Source: Desulfotruncus arcticus DSM 17038
GTDB taxonomy: Bacteria > Bacillota > Desulfotomaculia > Desulfotomaculales > Desulfallaceae
DNA: 64,000 nt
Assembly: GCF_900113335.1 (NCBI RefSeq)
Contig: NZ_FOOX01000002.1
Location: 211,635-275,634, forward strand
Direction: 5' to 3'
Positions 17,916 through 24,669 of this stretch are shown in pieces. Every line of letters starts with the position of its first letter. Position 1 is the first letter of the stretch. A program made the translations under genes and the position numbers. A model generated the notes under the pieces. It saw only the letters and a list, made by a program, of their open reading frames with translations. It did no database searches and had not been told where the DNA came from.

Positions 17916-18616
17916 TGATGAGAGAAGAATTTGTAAAATTAATGCGCGGCAGCTTGACTAAACCAATTTCCGGTCAACTGGTGGTTTATATACTCGTGTA
18001 TAATGCCATAGCCCTGTTTTTCCCTAATTTTGCAATACAATGGGGTGGCATGATCGCAATTTTAATCGTAATTCTTATGCTTGACATGACCTATTGGCTT
18101 ACCGCCCTGCCCATAGCGGAGGATGCGGAGACGAACATGCTCCAGGTCATGCGGACAAGCAGAAGTGTATTTAATTATTTTATGGGTAAGCATTTGCTTG
18201 TTCTTGTTTCTATGGGTGGAATGGCATTAATGTTGAGAACTGCAGACCTTTTGAATATGCAATCAGCTGTTTTTATTTATTTAACCCTGCTAATCGTCCT
18301 GGTTATGATGGGGCTTGCGCTTGTTACTACGATATTTATAAAAAACCAGTTTTTTATATTGGGCATCGGTAGTTTTTTTAATGCGCTTTCCATTTTGGTA
18401 TTAGTCCGTATGCTGCTGCCGACCTGGAATATCCCGAAAATTCCATTCAATCCCTTTAATGAGCTGATCAAGGGATATTATGACCTGCTTTATCCGCCTG
18501 TTGGAGTTGCTTTACAACTTAATCTAACAGCATTGACAGGGTTCGCAGTCGGATTTTACCTTGTGTGTGCCGTATTGTTTCATAAGCTGACGTATAAAAA
18601 TGGGTTTATGTTATAG
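17915..18616 (+). CDS. ABC exporter membrane subunit A
   Basis: 233-aa protein with six or so hydrophobic helices, overlapping the ATPase stop by one base (TAATG). No motif beyond an ABC-2-like layout. It is paired with the next gene, also a membrane protein, so the exporter probably has two different permease subunits. Low similarity to well-known families makes this partly a context call. Confidence 0.7.
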   Translation: MMREEFVKLMRGSLTKPISGQLVVYILVYNAIALFFPNFAIQWGGMIAILIVILMLDMTYWLTALPIAEDAETNMLQVMRTSRSVFNYFMGKHLLVLVSMGGMALMLRTADLLNMQSAVFIYLTLLIVLVMMGLALVTTIFIKNQFFILGIGSFFNALSILVLVRMLLPTWNIPKIPFNPFNELIKGYYDLLYPPVGVALQLNLTALTGFAVGFYLVCAVLFHKLTYKNGFML

Positions 18617-18632
18617 AAGGGAGGTTGATGGA

Positions 18633-19571
18633 GTGTTTCGGTTTTACTTTTTAAAGGAAATGCAGCTGGCCAGGAGAAATATGTTTTTTCTGCTGATTGC
18701 CATACTGCCTGTTTTAACTTCACTTGCCGGGGCAGGACTAATCACTGTTTACTCTGAAGCGCCGAAAATTGTGCTGCTTGAGGGAGATGGCAGAGGGGTG
18801 CCGGAGGGTGTAAAAGTATTCTATATGCCTGATGAAGAGAGTATGCACCAAAGGGTTAATGATATTGATGCTGCCATAGGCATTGTGGGTCAGCAAATAA
18901 TCATAGATGGACGCGAGTCGGAAGATACGGTTAAAACGGCTAAAAATATAGCTGTAGGAAATGCGCCCGGGGACATGGGGAAAATCCCGGAAGCTACAAA
19001 AAGTAAGATTTTAGCCTATGCACTTTTTGCGGCATTTACGGGAGGTAGTGCCCTTATTTTTAAAGTGGTAGAAGAGAGGGAAAACAATACGGTGGATTTA
19101 TATAAAACAGAGCCTGCACCCGATATTTATCCAATTGGCGCCAAAATACTTGTATCCGCAATCCTGTGTTACTTTGGATTTGTAGCGAGTACGTGGATAC
19201 TGCAAACTCCGGCGAGTCTTTTAACCCTTACATTGCTCTATATTTTGGCAATGGGTTTGAGCTCAGTCATGGTAATATTGATTGCCTATTTTTCCAAGGA
19301 TCAGTCCCAGGCTATCGCTCTTCTTAAACCTGTTTCAGTGTTTTTCGTGATATTGCCGTCTACCCTGGGTTTGTTCTTTGGCGGTATGATGCATAAAATT
19401 GCGCTAATAACACCGTTTTACTGGCTGACGCAGCTTATCTACAGTATCTATAATGGTGCTTTTTCACAGCAGTATTTTGTAGCACTTGTGGCTGCAAATA
19501 TCATTGGTTTCATGGTCATAATATTTACCTGGCATAAATCGCCTTACGGCAGAAAAAGGAGCAATGCATAA
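18633..19571 (+). CDS. ABC-2 type exporter membrane subunit B
   Basis: 312-aa permease. One N-terminal helix, an extracytoplasmic segment of about 120 residues (roughly 35-155), then about five helices follow, the usual ABC-2 design. GTG 18633 is chosen because AAGGGAGG ends 8 bases before it; the longer frame from 18600 lies inside the previous gene. The segment EGREN-like VEERENNTVDLYKTEP before the helices is typical of ABC-2 permeases. Ends overlapping the next ATG (TAATG). Confidence 0.8.
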   Translation: MFRFYFLKEMQLARRNMFFLLIAILPVLTSLAGAGLITVYSEAPKIVLLEGDGRGVPEGVKVFYMPDEESMHQRVNDIDAAIGIVGQQIIIDGRESEDTVKTAKNIAVGNAPGDMGKIPEATKSKILAYALFAAFTGGSALIFKVVEERENNTVDLYKTEPAPDIYPIGAKILVSAILCYFGFVASTWILQTPASLLTLTLLYILAMGLSSVMVILIAYFSKDQSQAIALLKPVSVFFVILPSTLGLFFGGMMHKIALITPFYWLTQLIYSIYNGAFSQQYFVALVAANIIGFMVIIFTWHKSPYGRKRSNA

Positions 19572-20215
19572 TGTATAACAGTTTCAAAAAGCTATCCGAT
19601 GAAAAACGAGATTTGATTTTACGGATCAGTATGGAAGAGTTTGCGGAAAAAGGGTATTATAAAGCTTCTACCGATATGATAACCCAAAGGGCGGGAATAT
19701 CCAAAGGTATACTTTTTCATTATTTTAAAAATAAAAAAGGGCTGTTTTTGTATTTGGTTGAGCACATAAGGGAATGGCTTGCGAAAAAGGTAGCTTCTGA
19801 AATAGAAATGCTGGAAGAAGATGATTATTTTGAACGAATAAAAAAAATGATGATCATAAAGTATAAGGTTGCGTTGAATTATCCAACCGAAACGGAATTT
19901 GCCACCAGGGCATTACTAACTCCCCCGGTGGAAGCAGCAGATGAGATTGCAGCTCTTAATAAAAAATATATGGAAAAGTATCAGGAGAAATCAATGCAGG
20001 ATTTCTTATACGATAAAAGGCTGCTTGAAAAGCTTCCCCTGCGTGTAGAACCTGAAAAGGTTATTAAAGTAAGCGCCTTTATATTAGAGCAGGTAGGCGC
20101 AAAATATATAGAAAAATATAAATTGCAGGGCGCATCTGCAAGCTTTAACAAATTCCTTGAAGAACTTGAATTTTTCAATGATATCATTAAATATGGTGTT
20201 ATTAATAAAATTTAA
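19571..20215 (+). CDS. TetR-family repressor, last gene of the second ABC operon
   Basis: 214-aa regulator with HTH SMEEFAEKGYYKASTDMITQ then GISKGILFHYFKNKKGLF. It is translated from an ATG overlapping the permease stop, so the repressor is made with the exporter it controls. The two palindromes at 16999-17054 are the likely targets. A 42-bp piece of its HTH region (19643-19684) is repeated exactly or nearly so at 23177-23218 in intergenic debris. Confidence 0.88.
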   Translation: MYNSFKKLSDEKRDLILRISMEEFAEKGYYKASTDMITQRAGISKGILFHYFKNKKGLFLYLVEHIREWLAKKVASEIEMLEEDDYFERIKKMMIIKYKVALNYPTETEFATRALLTPPVEAADEIAALNKKYMEKYQEKSMQDFLYDKRLLEKLPLRVEPEKVIKVSAFILEQVGAKYIEKYKLQGASASFNKFLEELEFFNDIIKYGVINKI

Positions 20216-20262
20216 AAACTGGGTGCCCCGACCCACCTTGCTGCCGACGGTGATGAACGCTC

Positions 20263-20325
20263 GGTGCCTGGCACTCCGCTAATTCGACAAAATAACTCGA
20301 GATTTAGCCGTACCCGGCACCTCAG
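20263..20325. repeat. 63-bp element with inverted ends, copy 2
   Basis: Second copy of the element at 8711-8773, with the GGTGCCTGGC and CCCGGCACC ends. It lies between the tetR and the convergent VOC gene. Confidence 0.75.
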
Positions 20326-20335
20326 CCGTTCGTCC

Positions 20336-20758
20336 TTACGCTTCTCCACTGTCATAGCTAAGCTGCCATGGTATGCCAAACTTATCCGTTAAAGAGCCGT
20401 AGCATTTGCTCCAGAAAGTCTCTTGAAGCTCCATGTCTACAGTGCCTCCTTCTTGCAGTTTATTAAACAAAGACTTTATTTCATCCATGTTTTTGCTGAT
20501 TATCGTAAGGCTTATGTTGTTTCCTGCGACAAAAGGCCTACCGGGAAAAACATCAGAAAACATAACAGTGCTTCCATTAATGTTAAGCCGCGTGTGCATT
20601 ACTAAATTTTTTGCTTCCTCCGGAAGAGGAAATTCAGGGCTGGGTGGCGTATCTCCAAAGGTCATAATTTGAGGTTTTTCTGTTCCAAAAACCTCTGTGT
20701 AAAACTCTACTGCCTCACGACAGTTTCCATTAAAATTAATATAAACATCAACAGCCAT
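20336..20758 (-). CDS. VOC-family protein (PhnB-like)
   Basis: 140-aa glyoxalase-fold protein of the PhnB / 3-demethylubiquinone methyltransferase-like subgroup (NGNCREAVEFYTEVFG at the start, KFGIPWQLSYD at the end). Start ATG 20758 (MAVDVYINF) follows GAGGAGTGACGC; the 13 extra upstream codons are not typical. Such proteins form dimers and often bind drugs or small metabolites. The reaction here is unknown. A long repeat sits directly upstream, as for the second VOC gene at 41477. Confidence 0.8.
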   Translation of the reverse strand: MAVDVYINFNGNCREAVEFYTEVFGTEKPQIMTFGDTPPSPEFPLPEEAKNLVMHTRLNINGSTVMFSDVFPGRPFVAGNNISLTIISKNMDEIKSLFNKLQEGGTVDMELQETFWSKCYGSLTDKFGIPWQLSYDSGEA

Positions 20759-20837
20759 TTGCGTCACTCCTCGTCTTGGTTTTAAAATGTTAATCATTGA
20801 TAAATGATTATTAAATCTAATTATATTGTTTGACCTT

Positions 20838-21185
20838 ATTTAATTTTGAATGTAAGTACCGGTAAGTATATCACTCTTTTAAAAATTAACCGGGTATGGC
20901 GCCGGTTTTTTTGATGCGGTTTTCGCGAGCCTGGCTCCGCAATTCTTGCAAAACATTCACGACAAAAAACGGAACCTCGCCGAATGCCGCGAAAGTCTTT
21001 ACTACCGGAACGAGCCTTGACAGCCGTTACATAAGCTCCCACAGTCCTGGTTAAAGCGGAATTTATTGGCTTGCAAAAATATAGCCCTCGCCATTTCGGC
21101 AACCCCCATAAAATAATTGAGCGCCGGAGATTCGAAGACCCCAACGCTTTCCCTTGGAGAACATTTTCTTTGAAAGGCGCCATTT
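20838..21185 (-). repeat. VOC-associated repeat, copy A (possible structured leader)
   Basis: Two blocks, 20838-20935 and 21059-21185, match the continuous repeat at 41897-42104; 127 bp between them are absent there. Read toward the VOC gene (minus), it holds a GCCGAAATGGC hairpin and later an ACCGG...CCGGT stem followed by TAATTTTTAAAA, which looks like a terminator just before the VOC gene. The minus strand is open for 128 codons across it, but this reading has no known domain, and copies B and C break it. I therefore do not call a protein. Confidence 0.55.
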
Positions 21186-21201
21186 TTATACCCGGGTATA
21201 C

Positions 21202-21248
21202 TTGACTATATATCGTTAGCATGCTAACATATGTGTTAGCATGCTAAC
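21202..21248 (+). promoter_or_regulatory. MarR operon promoter with two perfect operators
   Basis: TTGACT (21202) and TAACAT (21225-21230) are 17 bases apart. The perfect palindrome GTTAGCATGCTAAC occurs at 21215-21228 and 21235-21248, 20 bp apart (two helical turns), overlapping the -10 and the start point. Confidence 0.9.
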
Positions 21249-21289
21249 ATAATAAGGAGGGATAAAAAATAGAGCGGAACGGAGACGCG

Positions 21290-21727
21290 TTGGATTACCA
21301 CCTTTCAAAACGTACGCTGTATGAACTGAAAACTACATGGGAAGCCATTGAAGATGTTTTTTCTATGCATTTTGCACGTTACGGCCTATCCTCGGCGAAA
21401 TTCAACGCCTTGATCCATCTGTACATGGCGGGCGACCGGGGATTAACGCAGTCAGAATTGGGTAACAAGCTACTGGTTGCCAGGGCCACCATCACTGGCC
21501 TGGTAGAGCGATTGGAAAAAGAAGACCTGGTGGTTCGAAGTACTGATCCCTCCGACAAAAGAGTATTCCGGGTCTGCCTCACGAACAGGGCTTTTGCACT
21601 TATGCACGCCTTCCTTCCTGTACACAATGATTACATGTGTAAAGTCATATCCGCTCTCGACAGGCATGAAAAGGAAGCATTGATTTCACTGCTGGAAAAA
21701 ATCAGAAAAGGATTGGGATCAGTGTAA
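21290..21727 (+). CDS. MarR-family transcriptional regulator
   Basis: 145-aa winged-helix repressor. The HTH (SELGNKLLVARATITGLVERLE) and wing (STDPSDKRVFRVCLT) are typical. TTG 21290 is preceded by ACGGAGA; a strong AAGGAGGG further up points instead to an ATA codon at 21269 in the same frame, so seven extra residues are possible. The two GTTAGCATGCTAAC operators directly upstream suggest autoregulation. Coupled by a 27-base gap to the DUF3786 gene, its likely target. Confidence 0.88.
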   Translation: MDYHLSKRTLYELKTTWEAIEDVFSMHFARYGLSSAKFNALIHLYMAGDRGLTQSELGNKLLVARATITGLVERLEKEDLVVRSTDPSDKRVFRVCLTNRAFALMHAFLPVHNDYMCKVISALDRHEKEALISLLEKIRKGLGSV

Positions 21728-21754
21728 TTTTGTTTCGAAAAGAGGTTACAACTC

Positions 21755-22555
21755 ATGTCTCAACTCAATAACCCCCTGGAAATTTACAAGTTACTCCCGA
21801 AAACAAATTGCGGACAATGTCAAGCGCCGACATGCCTGGCTTTTGCCACTGCCGTAATCCAGGGACAAAAAAGTCTCGGCGAGTGCCCTCACCTGGAGGA
21901 CAATGTAGTTGAACAATTTGCTGTAAAAATAATAAAACGAATACCTTATGAGGAACAGTTAGAGCAATTGCTGCAACAACTGAAAGGAGAAATCGCCACC
22001 ATAGATTTTTATTCATCAGCGGAAAGATTGGGTGCAACACTTTCCGGTGATAAGTTAAAAATCAAGTGTCTCGGCAAAGACTTTACTGTTGATTCCAATG
22101 GGAGCATTACATCTGATTGCCATGTGATTCCATGGTTAATGATACCATTACTCGACTATGTTATATCTTGTTCAGGAAAAAATGTTGCCGGGCAATGGGT
22201 TCCGTTCAGGGAACTAAAAAATGGGATGACATGGATTCCGCTTTTTGAACCTTTATGTGAAAAGCCTTTTAAACAAATTGCTGATACCCATACCGATCTT
22301 TTTGAGATTATTTTACATGTGTTTGGCGGAAAGCCGGCAACGAATACTTTCCACTCTGATATTTCTCTCATTTTATACCCCTTGCCTAGAATTCCTATAC
22401 TGATTTGTTACTGCAAGCCGGAAGAAGAACTTGAATCCAAACTCAATATTTTTTTCGATACTACGGCGGAAGATAATCTCGACATTCGCTCTATCTTTGG
22501 TGTTACCGCCGGGCTTGTCAGGATGCTGGAAAAAATCTCTCTCAGGCACGGTTAA
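21755..22555 (+). CDS. Fe-S cluster protein with DUF3786
   Basis: 266-aa protein. The N-terminus has a CxxCxxxxC...C arrangement (CGQCQAPTCLAFA, then ECPHLE) as in the putative Fe-S domain found in corrinoid Fe-S protein subunits and other anaerobe proteins. Residues ~75-260 match the pattern of DUF3786, a domain of unknown function common in sulfate reducers, acetogens and methanogens. Probably cytoplasmic, binding one [4Fe-4S]. A MarR regulator in the same operon suggests a response to a small aromatic or oxidant; this is inference. Confidence 0.75.
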   Translation: MSQLNNPLEIYKLLPKTNCGQCQAPTCLAFATAVIQGQKSLGECPHLEDNVVEQFAVKIIKRIPYEEQLEQLLQQLKGEIATIDFYSSAERLGATLSGDKLKIKCLGKDFTVDSNGSITSDCHVIPWLMIPLLDYVISCSGKNVAGQWVPFRELKNGMTWIPLFEPLCEKPFKQIADTHTDLFEIILHVFGGKPATNTFHSDISLILYPLPRIPILICYCKPEEELESKLNIFFDTTAEDNLDIRSIFGVTAGLVRMLEKISLRHG

Positions 22556-22633
22556 GAATTTCATTATTATTTGAACAGTTATATACAAGAAACCCATGAT
22601 TAATCCCAAAATAACCGGAAGGATGTGTTAGTA

Positions 22634-22759
22634 ATGGCTAGGATAGGTATTATTACCTGCTCTAACGTAACTCAAGAATTGGGTTGCGTCTCTAGCGTTT
22701 GCTTGTCGGAAATAAGGGAAAGAAAAGGTTTTTTTAAAGACTATAATCCTACTCTTTAA
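22634..22759 (+). pseudogene. 5' fragment of a CGGC-domain gene
   Basis: Starts MARIGIITCSNVTQELGC and continues to RERKGFFKDYN before TAA after 41 codons. This is the N-terminus of CGGC-domain proteins, which are usually about 100-130 aa with further cysteines. Homology ends near 22737, where an unrelated minus-strand fragment begins. Confidence 0.65.
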
Positions 22760-22840
22760 ATTAAACAGCTTCATTTGACCGGAACATAGTGGACACCTAA
22801 AAAGGCTTTCATTTTCCGCAAGGAGACCTGTATGTAATAC
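22735..22840 (-). pseudogene. 5' fragment of an RlmA-type 23S rRNA methyltransferase gene
   Basis: The minus strand encodes ESLFRCPLCSGQMKLFNLKS, matching the N-terminal zinc-binding CPxC region of RlmA-family rRNA (guanine-N1) methyltransferases. The second CxxxH half and the whole catalytic domain are missing. It abuts the CGGC fragment tail to tail, so two broken genes were joined here. Confidence 0.5.
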
Positions 22841-22934
22841 TTTTCTTTTGTTTTTGGACACAAAAAAGCACCCCATTCATTCTTAATATACGTGAATGAA
22901 AAAAGGCACAGCCAAATAAGCCCGGGCCTAAAAA

Positions 22935-23057
22935 AACTGGCTGAGCCTAAATGGTCTGTACCTTACATTAACGTAAACGAATGTGGGCGATCATAATTTG
23001 CAGACACTCCTAAACCAAGATATGAGTTTTATTAATCCTGCTATATTATAACATAAT
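22935..23057. repeat. Duplicated ~120-bp segment, copy 1
   Basis: From GGCTGAGCCTAAATGG to ATAACATAATCA this matches 45380-45500 with few changes and includes the TTAACGTAAACGAATGTGGG core also found after rph2. Just downstream (23070-23100) is a GGGACAATGGGACAGGTTC motif resembling one near 48645. Confidence 0.75.
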
Positions 23058-23176
23058 CAAGCTGGAGTGGGACAATGGGACAGGTTCATTGTTCCGGCTT
23101 ATTTTGGGGGGAATATGTTCCTTAAGCCCTAAAAGAATAGACTATATTGTGTTGGCCCCAAAATACTCCGATCAAA

Positions 23177-23218
23177 GCGGAAAAAGGGTATTATAAAGCT
23201 TCTACCGATATGATAACC
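23177..23218 (+). pseudogene. 42-bp scrap of tetR
   Basis: Matches 19643-19684 inside the intact tetR (encodes AEKGYYKASTDMIT). It is joined directly to the next repeat copy. No regulator can be made from it. Confidence 0.8.
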
Positions 23219-23220
23219 AA

Positions 23221-23315
23221 TTTAGCCCTCGCCATTTCGGCAACCCCCATAAAATAATTTAGCGCCGGAAATTCGAAGCCCCCCAACGTTTTCCTTGGAG
23301 AACATTTTCTTGGTA
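23221..23315 (-). repeat. VOC-associated repeat, copy C (half length)
   Basis: Matches the distal half of copies A and B (TAGCCCTCGCCATTTCGGC through GGAGAACATTTTCTT) but lacks the terminator-like half and has no VOC gene beside it. 23316-23433 shows nothing else. Confidence 0.75.
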
Positions 23316-23433
23316 ATGTGTATTGGTTTGAATAAAAGTTAAGAATATGTGAATAGAAGTTGTCGGTTTCAAAAAATAATGAGAATGTAATAAACGATCT
23401 TTTTAATTTTTATGCCTTGGGCTAGCGAAAGGA

Positions 23434-23556
23434 ATGAAAAAAATGCAACATGATAATCAAAAGAAAAAAGCGGTGGCTCTCCCAGGCTGGGAACGAGTTC
23501 GGAGTCTGATGACCAGGCTGCGGGCGAGATGGAGGTACGAGGGTGAGCGCCGGTAA
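23434..23556 (+). CDS. 40-aa basic peptide coupled to the hydrolase
   Basis: ATG 23434 follows GCGAAAGGA closely and the frame ends at TAA 23554-23556, overlapping the hydrolase GTG by 14 bases. The product is highly basic; its second half (WERVRSLMTRLRARWRYEGE) is GC-rich like the hydrolase and not like the surroundings. It may be a leader peptide for translational coupling or the rest of a longer gene lost on transfer. No known family. Confidence 0.5.
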   Translation: MKKMQHDNQKKKAVALPGWERVRSLMTRLRARWRYEGERR

Positions 23557-24607
23557 GCGGGCACGCATGGTGGTGTTGATCCCGGCAGGACTGGTTGCGT
23601 TACTCGTTCTGGCGGCAACGGGGTACGTGGTCAGGAATGTGACCTACTCCAGTTGGGATACGAGCCGGGTGACGCGCGCCGGACTCGTCGAGCACCAGGT
23701 CGGGGTAGATGGTTCCCTGCTGAACTATGCCGAGGGCCCGGACAACGGACCGGCTCTGCTCCTCATCCACGGGCAGCTGACGGACTGGCGGCACTGGAAT
23801 CGTGTGCTGCCGGAGCTGTCGAAGCGGTATCACGTCTTCGCGGTCGACTGTTACGGCCATGGACGATCCGCACACGTCCCGGAGAAATACAGCGCCAAGG
23901 CACTGGCGGCTGACCTGCGGCAGTTCCTGACCCGGGTCGTGGGGGAACCCGCAACGGTCGCCGGCCACTCTTCGGGAGGGCTGGTAGCGGCTCGCCTTGC
24001 CGCCGACGCACCCGAGCAGGTACGCGGAGTCATTCTGGAAGATCCGCCGTTCTTCTCCTCAGTTCTGCCACGTGCGAAGAAGACGTTCAACCACGTCGGT
24101 CTCGCCACCACCGCACACGAGTTTCTCCGAAGCGGAGAGAAAGACTTCACCGCCTTTTACATCCGCCATGACGCGATGTGGGACCTCTTCAAGGGAGCTA
24201 AGGACAGTATCCAGCGAAGCGCATTGTCCGCCCGGAAGAAGAACCCCGAAGAACCGCTCATGCTCTTCTACATGCCACCGTCGTTCAACGAGATGTTCCG
24301 CGCCATGCAGTCCTATGACCCCCGCTTCGGCGAGGCCTTCTATGACAACACGTTCCACCAGGACTTCGACCACGCGGAGACCCTGGCACGGATCACTGTC
24401 CCAACCGTCCTGATCCACACCAACTGGAGCTACAATGACAACGGCATCCTGCTGGCCGCGATGAGCGGTGAAGACGCCCAACGTGTCCGGTCGCTCCTCA
24501 AAGACGTCGAGTTCTTCAAGGTGGACTCCGGTCACGGGTTTCACTTCGAACACCCTGACCACTTCAACCGGATCGTTTTGGACTTGGAGAAACGGGTGCG
24601 GAACTGA
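23543..24607 (+). CDS. Alpha/beta hydrolase, actinobacterial-looking, membrane-anchored
   Basis: 354-aa protein with one N-terminal hydrophobic helix (residues ~10-30) and an alpha/beta-hydrolase domain. LLIHGQLTDW gives the oxyanion loop, GHSSGG the nucleophile Ser, and the C-terminal DSGHGFHFEHP the catalytic His; HTNWSYND may hold the acid. Base use is strikingly GC-rich (CGG, GTC, GCC, ACC codons) compared with AT-rich flanks, pointing to recent transfer from a high-GC organism. No terminator follows. Substrate unknown; lactone or ester hydrolysis is possible. Confidence 0.82.
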   Translation: MSAGKRARMVVLIPAGLVALLVLAATGYVVRNVTYSSWDTSRVTRAGLVEHQVGVDGSLLNYAEGPDNGPALLLIHGQLTDWRHWNRVLPELSKRYHVFAVDCYGHGRSAHVPEKYSAKALAADLRQFLTRVVGEPATVAGHSSGGLVAARLAADAPEQVRGVILEDPPFFSSVLPRAKKTFNHVGLATTAHEFLRSGEKDFTAFYIRHDAMWDLFKGAKDSIQRSALSARKKNPEEPLMLFYMPPSFNEMFRAMQSYDPRFGEAFYDNTFHQDFDHAETLARITVPTVLIHTNWSYNDNGILLAAMSGEDAQRVRSLLKDVEFFKVDSGHGFHFEHPDHFNRIVLDLEKRVRN

Positions 24608-24669
24608 TCTCCCGGGTGGAGTGTCGCTGCGTAGTCATGCTCTCGCCCTCCGTGTGTCAGCTCCGGCAG

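Noticed and set aside
20836..21222. 128-codon minus-strand frame across VOC repeat copy A
   Set aside because: It exists only because of the 127-bp segment in copy A; copies B and C disrupt it, and no domain is recognisable.
23661..24562. Long frames on both strands inside the hydrolase
   Set aside because: High GC content leaves several frames open by chance; only the hydrolase frame has protein motifs.
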